The notes: a model not told the origin generated them from the letters alone. 64,000 bases of DNA from Hyphomicrobium sp. CS1GBMeth3 (GCF_900117455.1 NZ_FPHO01000002.1:868001-932000), one strand, 5' to 3'; positions 46,010 to 54,295 are shown, counted from the stretch's first letter. Made by a program: numbers and translations.

Positions 46010-46267
46010 TTAGTAAATGCAGGCGTAATAGCGGTTGAGGAAGTACTTCTTGCCGGTTTTCTTGTAGCGGTACAGCCAGTGCTTGCAGCCGTAATCCGAG
46101 CTGCCGATCACGATCTTCGGGCCGTAGAAGTGGTGGTGGAACTTGTGATGGTGGTGCTTGTGGACGCCGTGCAAGTGCTTCTTTCCGGCTTCCGCCGCGC
46201 TCATCGTGGTCCCGAGGGCGGCCGTCGCAACAATCGCCGCGACTGCGGCCGACTTCATAAACGTCAT
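46010..46267 (-). CDS. small exported His-rich protein A
   Basis: 85 aa, GGAG upstream. Signal peptide to ~27 (AAVAAIVATAALGTTMSAAEA); then KKHLHGVHKHHHHKFHHHF, nine or more His in about 17 residues; then a C-terminal module CKHWLYRYKKTG...YFLNRYYACIY with Cys61 and Cys83. The same module ends protein B at 46464. The His run implies Ni, Zn or Cu binding in the periplasm and the Cys pair a disulfide (inference). Function unknown. Confidence 0.8.
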   Translation of the reverse strand: MTFMKSAAVAAIVATAALGTTMSAAEAGKKHLHGVHKHHHHKFHHHFYGPKIVIGSSDYGCKHWLYRYKKTGKKYFLNRYYACIY

Positions 46268-46463
46268 TCTCTTCGTCTCCTGTTACTGACAACCCGTGCT
46301 GGTCTCAGCCAGCTCGCGGGTGGCGTGATGAGGAGACACTGGCCGATACAAATGCAGTTGGCTGTCTCTTTCGGAACAGGGACAAGAGACGGGCGCCAAG
46401 GCACGATCGCACCGCGCTCATGAGGCGTTGTGCGATCGTGCGAGACTTGGTCAGCAGACCGTC

Positions 46464-46763
46464 CTAGTAGCGGCAGGCATAGTAGCGATCGAGGAAGTAG
46501 CGATTGCCCGTGCGCTTGTAGCGGTCTTTCCACTTCTTGCAGTCGTAGTAGGCGGCGGTTCCGATGATGGCCGCGGCTGCTGCAGCACCGGCTCCGTAGC
46601 GATAGTACTTTCCGCGCTTGTGTTTGTGGTGATGGTGATGATGGCCGTGGTGATGGTGACCGTGCTTGCCCTTCTTGGCATATGCGACCGTTGGCGCGCC
46701 GAGCGACGCAAGCACCATTGCTATAGCGGCCGTTGCCGCAAGAGTGGACTTAAGGAACGACAT
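46464..46763 (-). CDS. small exported His-rich protein B (paralogue of A)
   Basis: 99 aa from the ATG complementary to 46761-46763, with GGGAG upstream. Signal peptide to ~29 (APTVAYA), then KHGHHHHGHHHHHHKHK, an Ala-rich stretch (AGAAAAAAIIGTAAYY) that could be a helix, and the same Cys-bounded C-terminal module (Cys75 to Cys97) as protein A: CKKWKDRYKRTG...YFLDRYYACRY. Adjacent paralogues in the same orientation with a ~200-bp gap, so separate promoters are possible. Confidence 0.8.
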   Translation of the reverse strand: MSFLKSTLAATAAIAMVLASLGAPTVAYAKKGKHGHHHHGHHHHHHKHKRGKYYRYGAGAAAAAAIIGTAAYYDCKKWKDRYKRTGNRYFLDRYYACRY

Positions 46764-47025
46764 GCTGACGTCTCCCGAATGAGCTTCGTGATTACAGTTC
46801 GAGACGCAGCTGAGCTGGCCTCTGTCCCATATGTGGCGCCGCCCGCTTAAGCGCTCCACTACGGGGTGCCGACAATTTGAGCGAAATCCGCGACTTGAGC
46901 AGAAAAGACCCTTTCGCCCCAGTTTGACCCCGCGAGATGTGGATAGTCCGGCAGGCCTGTCTCCCAGAGAACAGCGCCCGGATTTATATTGGTTGTAGGT
47001 CAGGCTGAACTTTGGGGAGGCGGCC

Positions 47026-47481
47026 GTGAGTGACCTCAAGCTTTCGTTTTTCTTGCTGACCGCACCCTTCGTCTTACTGGCAACGCTGGCGGAGCTCGGG
47101 CTGGACCTTGCGCGCTACCGCGAGGTTCGCGACTTCGGGCAGTCCGCGACCGCCATCGTGCGAAGCATCGAACCGGCGTCCTTCCTCTCGCGACCGGAAG
47201 GCGGAGCTGTCGTCGCCTATGCGCTGGATCTGCCAGGCCCCGCGGTGATCGATGGCGCGGTGCACCTTTCCGATGACGACGCCGCACGCTACAGCCCCGG
47301 CCAGGAGATCGAGATCGTCTATGCGACCTCCGACGCCTCGCTGCACGCCCTTTCCGTCGGCCATGCGTGGGTCGAACTGGTCAACACGGCGATCGTCGTT
47401 GGCGCCTATTGCGCGGTGCTCGCGCTGGCGTTCGCGCTGCTGCGCGCCTCGCCCTACAAGAGCTGGCGCGACGCACGCTAA
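47026..47481 (+). CDS. DUF3592-like membrane protein
   Basis: 151 aa from a GTG with GGGGAGG upstream. Two membrane helices, at ~7-28 (LSFFLLTAPFVLLATLAELGL) and ~115-138 (LVNTAIVVGAYCAVLALAFALL), bracket a soluble beta domain (TAIVRSIEP, VVAYALDLPGPAVIDGAVHLSDDDAARYSPGQEIEIVYATSDAS) of the DUF3592 kind. Function unknown. Confidence 0.72.
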   Translation: MSDLKLSFFLLTAPFVLLATLAELGLDLARYREVRDFGQSATAIVRSIEPASFLSRPEGGAVVAYALDLPGPAVIDGAVHLSDDDAARYSPGQEIEIVYATSDASLHALSVGHAWVELVNTAIVVGAYCAVLALAFALLRASPYKSWRDAR

Positions 47482-47670
47482 GCAGCGCCAAGTTCGCGCA
47501 AGCGCTCGGTAACCAATCGCGAACGCATTGATACGAAATGCCGTTCTGCGGGGCCTCGAAGTGCTAAAATCATGCTGTCAGGGAAGCACCCTGGCTCGAC
47601 CGGATCGGCCTTGTACGATCTCGGACCGATCCGCGCCTGATCATTGGGTCGTAGAGAAGGAGCTCATGTC

Positions 47671-48066
47671 ATGGCCACCTACGATGAAGCACACCATCTC
47701 GTCCTCTCCGGCGACGAGGCCCGTGGCGGCGTCACCGGACACAACGTTCGCTATGTCCTCGCGTTCGGCATGACAGGCGTCATCGCTGCATTTGCCGCGA
47801 TCGCGATTTATTTCGGTTTCGACGCTCTGCACGCACGAGCTTCGGCGGCGTTCGCGTACAGTCCGTCCGAGATACTACGAGCGTTTGCGCCTTACGCAGC
47901 GATCGCGCTCTTTGCTGCGATCGGTACCGGGTTGCTGCTTGGGCTCTGGAACATGGTCTCAGGGCACGGCGAGGACAGCAGCCAGAGACTGATGCGCATC
48001 CGCGTCGTGACGCAGTTCGTGCTGATCTGCGTCATCATGGCGATCTTCGCCCGCGTGGCCGGCTGA
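47671..48066 (+). CDS. HIG1-like membrane protein with N-terminal extension
   Basis: 131 aa from the ATG at 47671 (AAGGAG upstream). A cytoplasmic start ending in GVTGHNVRYVLAFG leads into TM1 (GMTGVIAAFAAIAIYFGF), then TM2-TM3 with GTGLLLGLWNMVSG and RLMRIRVVTQFVLICVIMA, which reads like HIG1 (hypoxia-induced) domains: the LMRxRVxxQ turn is the landmark. HIG1 proteins associate with cytochrome oxidases; here no oxidase genes are near. Confidence 0.68.
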   Translation: MATYDEAHHLVLSGDEARGGVTGHNVRYVLAFGMTGVIAAFAAIAIYFGFDALHARASAAFAYSPSEILRAFAPYAAIALFAAIGTGLLLGLWNMVSGHGEDSSQRLMRIRVVTQFVLICVIMAIFARVAG

Positions 48067-48113
48067 TCGGCGCACGGCATCGCGCCTCGTCACGCTCGCT
48101 CAGCTCGCGAGGC

Positions 48114-49736
48114 TCAGCTCCTGAGACCGGGCGCCTCTTGACCTGTGCGCTCGACGTACTCGGTGTAGCCGCCGGAATACTGGTGGATGCCGTCCGGTGT
48201 GAGCTCAAGCACGCGATTTGAGAGTGCTGCCAGGAAGTGGCGATCATGCGAGACGAACAGCATCGCGCCGTCGTAAGCCGCGAGCGCCTCGATCAACATC
48301 TCCTTGGTCATCAGGTCGAGATGGTTTGTTGGCTCGTCGAGCACGAGGAAGTTTGGCGGATCGAACAGCATGTGCGCCATGACGAGCCGCGCTTTCTCCC
48401 CGCCCGATAGCACGCGGCACTTCTTCTCCACGTCATCGCCCGAGAAACCGAAGCAGCCGGCTAACGCGCGCAATGAGCCCTGTCCCGCCTGCGGAAAAGC
48501 ATCCTCCAGCGACTGAAATACGGTGCGCTCGCCGTCCAGAAGGTCCATGGCGTGCTGGGCGAAGTAGCCCATCCTGACACTGGCACCGAGCGCAACCTGG
48601 CCCGTGTCCGGCTCGGTAGCCCCCGCCACGAGCTTCAACAGCGTGGACTTGCCAGCGCCGTTGATTCCCATCACGCACCACCGCTCCTTGCGGCGCACCT
48701 GGAAGTCGAGCCCTTCGTAGATGCTGCGCGAACCGAAGCTTTTGTGCACGCCCTTGAGGGTTGCGACATCCTCTCCCGAGCGTGGCGCCTGCGGAAACTC
48801 GAAGACGATAGTCTTGCGGCGGCGCGGCGGCTCCACGCGCTCGATCTTCTCGATCTGCTTGACGCGGCTCTGCACCTGGGCAGCGTGAGAGGCGCGCGCC
48901 TTGAACCGCTCGATGAAGCGGATCTCCTTGGCCAGCATCGCCTGCTGGCGATCGAACTGAGCCTGCTGCTGCTTCTCCTTGATCGCCCTCTGCTGCTCGT
49001 AGAATTCATAGTTTCCGGAATAGGAGGTCAACGTGCCGCCGTCGATCTCGACGATCTTGGCCACGATTCGGTTCATGAACTCGCGGTCGTGCGAGGTCAT
49101 CATCAGCGCGCCCTCGTAGCCCTTGAGGAATTCCTCGAGCCAGATCAGGCTTTCGATGTCGAGATGGTTGCTCGGCTCGTCAAGCAGCATCACATCGGGG
49201 CGCATGAGCAGAATGCGAGCCAGCGCGACGCGCATCTTCCAGCCACCCGACAGGTTGCCGACGTCCCCGTCCATCATCTCCTGACTGAACGACAGGCCTG
49301 CCAGGACCTCGCGCGCGCGCCCTTCGAGCGCATAGCCGCCGAGCTCCTCGAAGCGAGCCTGGACCTCGCCGTAACGCTCGATCAAGCCTTCCATCTCGTC
49401 GGCACGGTCCGGGTCGGCGAGGGCCGCCTCGAGCTCAGCCAGCTCGGCTGCGATCGAACTCACAGGGCCTGCGCCATCCATGACCTCGGCGACGGCGCTG
49501 CGGCCTTCCATCTCCCCCACGTCCTGACTGAAGTAGCCGATGGTGGTTCCGCGATCGACGGACACTTGCCCTTCGTCCGGCTGTTCCTGGCCCGTAATCA
49601 GGCGGAACAGCGTGGTCTTGCCGGCGCCGTTAGGCCCGACGAGGCCGATCTTCTCGCCCCTGAGCAGCGCCGCCGACGCCTCGATAAAAAGGATCTGGTG
49701 ACCGTTCTGCTTGGAGATGTTGTCGAGGTGAATCAT
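48114..49736 (-). CDS. ABC-F ATPase, YbiT/EttA-like
   Basis: 540 aa with two cassettes: GPNGAGKTT / LSGGWKMRVALARIL / LLDEPSNHLDI and GINGAGKST / LSGGEKARLVMAHML / LVLDEPTNHLDL. The linker (EKQQQAQFDRQQAMLAKEIRFIERFKARASHAAQVQSRVKQ region) is the P-site tRNA-interaction motif of ABC-F translation factors. No C-terminal coiled coil, unlike the Uup at 42394. Probably a ribosome-rescue or early elongation factor (family knowledge). Confidence 0.88.
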   Translation of the reverse strand: MIHLDNISKQNGHQILFIEASAALLRGEKIGLVGPNGAGKTTLFRLITGQEQPDEGQVSVDRGTTIGYFSQDVGEMEGRSAVAEVMDGAGPVSSIAAELAELEAALADPDRADEMEGLIERYGEVQARFEELGGYALEGRAREVLAGLSFSQEMMDGDVGNLSGGWKMRVALARILLMRPDVMLLDEPSNHLDIESLIWLEEFLKGYEGALMMTSHDREFMNRIVAKIVEIDGGTLTSYSGNYEFYEQQRAIKEKQQQAQFDRQQAMLAKEIRFIERFKARASHAAQVQSRVKQIEKIERVEPPRRRKTIVFEFPQAPRSGEDVATLKGVHKSFGSRSIYEGLDFQVRRKERWCVMGINGAGKSTLLKLVAGATEPDTGQVALGASVRMGYFAQHAMDLLDGERTVFQSLEDAFPQAGQGSLRALAGCFGFSGDDVEKKCRVLSGGEKARLVMAHMLFDPPNFLVLDEPTNHLDLMTKEMLIEALAAYDGAMLFVSHDRHFLAALSNRVLELTPDGIHQYSGGYTEYVERTGQEAPGLRS

Positions 49737-49845
49737 GCGCGCATTTACGGGCCCGCGGGGGTGGTCGGCAAGGGGCTAACGGGCGCAGGAACGGGTTCGG
49801 TGCCCCCTTTGAGGGCCCGAGCGGGACGTCAGGGCCGATCTCGCT

Positions 49846-50505
49846 TTGTCGGCTTTGACGTGTGGAATTCCGCTATCTTCTTCCGAATTTCAGCCGCGAT
49901 GCATTTTTTTTCGTTCGCAAGGGTTCCGGGCGGCGGCGCAACGCCATTGGGTTCCCGCAACTTCGGGCAACTTCTCGGTTCGGATCGATGCGTCGCGGAT
50001 CGCGATCACGCGGAGCGGCGTCGATAAGGGTGCCCTGACGGCCAGCGACGTCCTCGTGCAGGAGCTCGAGGCTCCCCTGCGTCCCGGCTCGTCAGCCGAA
50101 GCGGCCCTGCACGTGCGCCTCTATCGAGACGATCCTGACATCAACGCCATCCTCCATACCCATGGCCCCGCATCCACGGTCATCGGCCGCGCGCATGCAT
50201 CCGACAAATCGGTCCGCATTCATGGCTGGGAGCTTCAGAAGGCGCTTGCCGGAGTGACGACGCACGACACGACGGTGGATGTCCCAATATTCGCCAACGA
50301 CCAGAACATCGAAGCCCTCTCCAAACGCGTGGCGAAGCGCCTCGCTCGGCCGGTGCCCAACGGATGCTGCCGCGCCCCGGGCTATCTGCTGGCCGGCCAC
50401 GGTCTCTACGCCTGGGGCCGAAGCGCGGCCGAAGCGGCCCGACACCTCGAAGCCTTGGAGGTTCTTTTCAGCCAGATCCTCGCCCTCAGGAGCTACCAGT
50501 CATGA
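49846..50505 (+). CDS. mtnB: methylthioribulose-1-phosphate dehydratase
   Basis: 219 aa if read from TTG at 49846; the conserved part begins at [20 protein letters not shown]. Zn-dependent aldolase-class-II fold with [11 protein letters not shown] (metal His pair) and [14 protein letters not shown] (third His). It dehydrates MTRu-1-P in methionine salvage. The start is unresolved: no in-frame ATG precedes the core, and an ATG at 49899 is one frame off because of an eight-T tract. With one T fewer it would give a usual N-terminus (about 201 aa). The stop overlaps the mtnD start. Confidence 0.82.
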   Translation: MSALTCGIPLSSSEFQPRCIFFRSQGFRAAAQRHWVPATSGNFSVRIDASRIAITRSGVDKGALTASDVLVQELEAPLRPGSSAEAALHVRLYRDDPDINAILHTHGPASTVIGRAHASDKSVRIHGWELQKALAGVTTHDTTVDVPIFANDQNIEALSKRVAKRLARPVPNGCCRAPGYLLAGHGLYAWGRSAAEAARHLEALEVLFSQILALRSYQS

Positions 50506-51050
50506 CCCAGCTCATCGTCTATTCCGCGGCGGACCCGGCCACGGTTCTGCTCGACACGACCGATTTTGACACCATCGTCCGCGAGATCGCACCGGCCGGA
50601 GCCACTCTCGAGCGCTGGAAGGCGGCGACACCGCTCGCGGCGGAGGCGACGTCCGAGGACATCCTCGACGCCTATAAGCCGCAACTCGACCGGTTGAAGT
50701 CAGAGCGCGGTTACGTCAACGCCGACGTCATTCACGTCCGTCCCGGCAATCCGAATTGGCCGACGCTCCGCCAAAAGTTCCTGAGCGAGCATACGCACGA
50801 CGAGGATGAGGTGCGCTTCTTCGTCGAGGGAAGCGGCGCGTTCTATCTTCACGTCGGCGACAAGGTCTATCAGGTGGTGGGAACCGCAGACGATCTGCTG
50901 TCCGTTCCGCAGGGGACCAAGCATTGGTTCGATGGCGGCAGCGAAGGCAACTTCACGGTGATCCGCCTCTTCAACGATCCGAAGGGTTGGATTGCGCACT
51001 ATACCGGCGACACCATCGCGGACGGCGTTCCCAACTACGAAGCGGCCTGA
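50502..51050 (+). CDS. mtnD: acireductone dioxygenase
   Basis: 182 aa from the ATG at 50502, which overlaps the mtnB stop; GGAG upstream. Cupin with metal ligands in [18 protein letters not shown] (two His and a Glu) and the fourth His in [12 protein letters not shown]. Oxidises acireductone in the methionine salvage pathway, product depending on Fe or Ni. The stop overlaps the mtnC start. Confidence 0.93.
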   Translation: MTQLIVYSAADPATVLLDTTDFDTIVREIAPAGATLERWKAATPLAAEATSEDILDAYKPQLDRLKSERGYVNADVIHVRPGNPNWPTLRQKFLSEHTHDEDEVRFFVEGSGAFYLHVGDKVYQVVGTADDLLSVPQGTKHWFDGGSEGNFTVIRLFNDPKGWIAHYTGDTIADGVPNYEAA

Positions 51051-51778
51051 TGACAGACGCCGCAGCAAGGCTCGAACCTTCGACGCAAAGGCCATTGCGG
51101 CTTGAAGCCGATGCCGTGCTGCTCGACATCGAGGGGACGCTAAGCCCGATCAGCTTCGTTCGCGACGTTCTGTTCGCCTATTCGCGCGAGCGGCTTCTGG
51201 CATTCGTCGACAGCCATCGGGAGGATTCCGCTATCGGCGACATCCTCGCTCAGGCTTCACGCATCGATGGCGGAGACGATCCCATCGCCGCCTTGCAACG
51301 ATGGCAGGATCGCGATGAGAAAATCCCGCCACTCAAGAAACTGCAGGGCATGATCTGGGAAGACGGCTATCGCAGCGGCGCCTTTCAGAGTCCGATCTTC
51401 CCCGATGCCATCGCCGCCTTGACGCGTTGGAGCGCGGAGGGTTTGCCGCTCTACATTTACTCGTCGGGCTCGACGAAAGCGCAGCTCCTGTTCTTTGCTC
51501 ACAGCGCCGAGGGAGATCTTCGAGATTTGTTCTCGGGATACTTCGATACGGACATCGGCGCGAAAACAGAGGCGGCGTCCTATGCGCAGATTGCCGGGCA
51601 CATCGACGTTCTCCCGCGCAGGATCGTCTTCTTCTCGGACAACGCGAAGGAGCTCGAGGCGGCGCGAATTGCCGGGCTCGCAGTCGTGCACGTGGTCAAG
51701 GACGAGACGCAGCCCACGCCGGCATTCCCCAGTGTCTCGGATTTCGCGGACATCGATATCGCTCGCCGCGCGGGCTAG
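51050..51778 (+). CDS. mtnC: enolase-phosphatase E1
   Basis: 242 aa from the ATG at 51050 (TGATG with mtnD). HAD phosphatase: motif I VLLDIEGTLSPISFV, motif II IYSSGSTKAQLLF, motif IV VFFSDNAKELEAA. Enolises and dephosphorylates DK-MTP-1-P to acireductone, MtnD's substrate. The coupled order B-D-C forms a compact salvage operon; mtnA, mtnP and others are not here. Confidence 0.92.
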   Translation: MTDAAARLEPSTQRPLRLEADAVLLDIEGTLSPISFVRDVLFAYSRERLLAFVDSHREDSAIGDILAQASRIDGGDDPIAALQRWQDRDEKIPPLKKLQGMIWEDGYRSGAFQSPIFPDAIAALTRWSAEGLPLYIYSSGSTKAQLLFFAHSAEGDLRDLFSGYFDTDIGAKTEAASYAQIAGHIDVLPRRIVFFSDNAKELEAARIAGLAVVHVVKDETQPTPAFPSVSDFADIDIARRAG

Positions 51779-51838
51779 CGTCCGATGAGACCGGCAGCAT
51801 TCGTCCTTGCACGCAGTGCCGCGTTCGCCGGGCTAAGC

Positions 51839-51865
51839 GGCGCCTCCTTGCTTAAAGGCGCCTTT
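51839..51865 (+). terminator. weak candidate terminator after mtnC
   Basis: GGCGCCT (51839-51845) pairs with AGGCGCC (51856-51862) around a 10-nt loop, followed only by TTT. Position fits the end of the mtn operon. Confidence 0.4.
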
Positions 51866-52036
51866 CACGGTGGGCGCGAATTTGAGCGAAGAGGAGCAAC
51901 CACAATCGTGAATTGTGGACCCCCTTCAAAAGGAGGCGGCTAGGCTTGAGGTCTCGAGCGGCCGCATAAGCGCCGAACGCGTTTGCGCCGCATGATCGTC
52001 GGGCGGTGTCGTCCCGCAACCAGAGAGGATCAGCGT

Positions 52037-52459
52037 ATGAGCATTCTCGGCAATATCATCTCCGGCATCTTCGGCGGCCCCGCCAAAGCTGAGGAGGCCC
52101 CGTCCGCTCCAGCAGCTCCCGTTCACTCGGAACCCGGGGACCTTGCGACCGCGACCCGGCCGCAGATTGCCGAGGCCGCGAAGCCTGCTCCCGCAGGAAG
52201 CGTGGACGTTGCGGCTACTCTCGACGATCTTGCGAAGAAGTCCGAGGACAAGGATCTCGACTGGCGCAGGTCGATCGTCGATCTGATGAAGATCCTGAAG
52301 CTGGACAGCGGCCTCAAGGCCCGCAAGCAGCTCGCGAAGGAGTTGAACTACACGGGCAACACCAAGAACTCGGCTTCAATGAACATCTGGCTGCACCAGC
52401 AGGTGATGGCCAGGCTGGTCGCCAACGGCGGCAAGCTGCCCGCCGATCTGCTCTCGTAA
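52037..52459 (+). CDS. DUF3597 protein
   Basis: 140 aa from the ATG at 52037 (GAGAGG upstream). Short N-terminal hydrophobic helix (ILGNIISGIFGG), an Ala/Pro linker, then the DUF3597 domain (VDVAATLDDLAKKSEDKDLDW, RSIVDLMKILKLDSGLKARKQLAKELNYTG, MNIWLHQQVMARLVANGGKLP). This LysM-like helical domain has no assigned role; often stress-linked in Rhizobiales by context only. Confidence 0.87.
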   Translation: MSILGNIISGIFGGPAKAEEAPSAPAAPVHSEPGDLATATRPQIAEAAKPAPAGSVDVAATLDDLAKKSEDKDLDWRRSIVDLMKILKLDSGLKARKQLAKELNYTGNTKNSASMNIWLHQQVMARLVANGGKLPADLLS

Positions 52460-52554
52460 GCGGCGCCTACCATTGGGTTCGAGTTTTCGCCGCTGACTCG
52501 CCTTCTTATGCCTTGGCATGGGAACCGTCCCAGACGAGACCCCCGAAGCTCTAG

Positions 52555-52899
52555 CTAAGCCTTGCGCTTCTTTCGCGCGGCATACCGGGCATCGCGAAGA
52601 GCTTTCTGTTCCGCCAGCGCTGCGACCGCGAGATCTGCTTCTTCGCGTGCCTTGCGCGCGGCGATCGCTGCTCGCTCGGTTGCTTCTGCTTCTTCTCGGG
52701 CGCGCTGCTCGATTGCCGCCTGCGCCTTCGCTTCTTCACGCGCGACGCGCGCGGCAGCAATGGCCTCACGCTCGGCTTTGCGCTGAAGAACCTTCGGGTC
52801 ATCTGCAGCGGGCTTCTCGGCGCGCTTCAGCATGGCCTGACGGGCCTGCGCAGCAGCCTGGAGGCGATCGCCGAAGTGCTTGTCGTTGAAATGCTTCAT
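52555..52899 (-). CDS. DUF6481 coiled-coil protein
   Basis: 114 aa from the ATG complementary to 52897-52899. MKHFNDKHFGDRLQAAAQARQAML then a long Ala/Glu/Arg/Lys helix (KAEREAIAAARVAREEAKAQAA, AREEAEATERAAIAARKAREEADLAV) and a basic end ARKKRKA. Cytoplasmic coiled coil; function unknown. I recognise it as the DUF6481 type. Confidence 0.78.
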   Translation of the reverse strand: MKHFNDKHFGDRLQAAAQARQAMLKRAEKPAADDPKVLQRKAEREAIAAARVAREEAKAQAAIEQRAREEAEATERAAIAARKAREEADLAVAALAEQKALRDARYAARKKRKA

Positions 52900-53007
52900 G
52901 TCGATCCGTTGCTTGAAGATTTGAGGATTTGGAATGCACTGCAAAGCGCGCGAACGCGGGCGCGGCCATGCTTGTTGCCGCGCTGCGTTGCGTATTGCTG
53001 ATGATGG

Positions 53008-53259
53008 TTAGGCGGCGTGTGGCCGATAGACCGCGCGCGGCTTGGCGGCCTGAAACGCCAGCCGCATATGCACTTCGCAATACGGGCTGCCGTCCTTTTT
53101 GCGGTGGCCGCAAAAGTGGAAATCCGCCGACATCGGGTCGCCGAACGGCCAGCGACAGTCGTCCGCCTGGAGCGTTTCGACGGTCTTTCGCTGAGCTTTG
53201 GGAATGTTCGACACGGGTTCGACGCGCACGGGCGCAGAAATGCTCTGATTTGTTTGCAT
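53008..53259 (-). CDS. short GcrA-like protein (C-terminal domain only)
   Basis: 83 aa. The core CRWPFGDPMSADFHFCGHRKK...GSPYCEVHMRLAFQ is the C-terminal segment of GcrA, the alphaproteobacterial cell-cycle regulator, with Cys35, Cys50, Cys61 and His64 as a likely zinc site. Full-length GcrA is roughly twice as long and starts with a DNA-binding helix-turn-helix domain, absent here; the 30-residue N-terminus (NIPKAQRKTVETL) replaces it. In GcrA the C-terminal part contacts sigma70 (established for Caulobacter). It may bind sigma without binding DNA itself (inference). Confidence 0.75.
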   Translation of the reverse strand: MQTNQSISAPVRVEPVSNIPKAQRKTVETLQADDCRWPFGDPMSADFHFCGHRKKDGSPYCEVHMRLAFQAAKPRAVYRPHAA

Positions 53260-53566
53260 TTCGCCTTATAGCACAGACGTCGGCATTTTGTCGTGCGACG
53301 CTTGTGCACGCTGTTGTTTAGGCTATCGAGCATGCGGCAACGGCAGAAAAGCAGGCGGTGGCGTAGCAGCCCTCACCCCACTGTCATCCTAGGGCTTGTC
53401 CCTAGGATCCGTCGCACCACCGGGGCACGCTCTCCAGCCAACACAACGCACCCACGCTGTGAGTTGAATTCTCGGCATAAAGCCGAGGATGACAGTAGCG
53501 GCGGGCGCGCCGTCGAAGGACTCAAACTGGGGTAGTTAGCCTGCTACGCGGCAATGACCTTACGAT
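53260..53566. other. intergenic region carrying a palindromic repeat element
   Basis: About 305 bp without a gene. It begins with the leader of the GcrA-like gene, contains the element at 53380-53496 and ends at the stop of the lower-GC orphan gene. Confidence 0.6.
53380..53496. repeat. 117-bp palindromic intergenic element with 10-bp terminal inverted repeats
   Basis: Ends are exact complements: ACTGTCATCC (53380-53389) and GGATGACAGT (53487-53496). Inside are two hairpins: a 9-bp arm pair at 53386-53394 / 53400-53408 and CTCGGC-ATAAA-GCCGAG at 53471-53487. The layout and GTCATCC end match a class of short intergenic repeats seen across Rhizobiales genomes. No other copy is in this window. 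Confidence 0.75.
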
Positions 53567-54280
53567 TTAGGCTTTGGAACGGCCTTCTGCCCCTACGTGC
53601 TTCAAGTAGGAGAGGAGTATGTCGCGTGTAAGCTTGAGCATCTCGTATCGCTGAGCGGCCGTCGTTGTAGGCAACTCTATCCAGTTTCCGTGCCTCACTG
53701 GATCAGCAAATCGCTTTACGCTTTGCTCGATGGTTTCACGTGTCGTACCCACCGCTTCATGCAGTGGTTTCCAGGAATCGACACCTGTCTTAAGAGCGAG
53801 TGCAGACTTGATGCTCTCAATTGATCGATAGCAGTAGGTCGCGCAGTCTTGCGTATTTGTAATCGCACGGACGTAGTCGGAGGTTGCAAAGCGAAAAAAT
53901 ACATCAGCCGCCGACATCTTAAGAACTTGCTCAAATAATTGTTCTTCTTGTGCGAAGCCCAGCGTCTTGTCATCGGCATCCAGTGGACGCACTCCGAAAA
54001 CGTGGGGGTCGCCGTTGTCTTCGATGATCTGGATCATTTCAACGCTGTAACCAGTGCCGAGGAACATACCCAGCGCGTCTGTTACCATCGATGCGAGTTC
54101 GTGCGCAGTAATGTGCGCACTCAAAAATCCATCAAAATCACCTTCGATTACTACAGTGATCTGCGAAGAATCACAGTGGACCTGTGCCTTTCCAAGAGGT
54201 GCGAGCCCCAACCGAATGGTGGTGAAACTAACGTCTGCCCGCTCTGGATGCACTCTTCCGGTAGCTATGAAGCGTCGCAT
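53567..54280 (-). CDS. orphan protein of unknown function, lower G+C
   Basis: 237 aa. Composition is plainly less GC-rich than its neighbours and third positions are mixed, suggesting transfer. No signal or membrane helix. The N-terminal half looks alpha/beta (VSFTTIRLGLAPLGKAQVHCDSSQITVVIEGDFDGF, ITAHELASMVTDALGMFLGTGYSVEMIQI), the C-terminal half helical (DYVRAITNTQDCATYCYRSIESIKSALAL, RYEMLKLTRDILLSYLKHVG). It lies directly downstream of thrS on the same strand (15 bp) and next to the palindromic element. No family recognised. Confidence 0.7.
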   Translation of the reverse strand: MRRFIATGRVHPERADVSFTTIRLGLAPLGKAQVHCDSSQITVVIEGDFDGFLSAHITAHELASMVTDALGMFLGTGYSVEMIQIIEDNGDPHVFGVRPLDADDKTLGFAQEEQLFEQVLKMSAADVFFRFATSDYVRAITNTQDCATYCYRSIESIKSALALKTGVDSWKPLHEAVGTTRETIEQSVKRFADPVRHGNWIELPTTTAAQRYEMLKLTRDILLSYLKHVGAEGRSKA

Positions 54281-54295
54281 TGGACCACCCGGAAT

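Noticed and set aside
42394..49736. Antibiotic-resistance ABC-F proteins
   Set aside because: Both ABC-F proteins have the features of housekeeping Uup and YbiT/EttA types, not the ARE resistance class.
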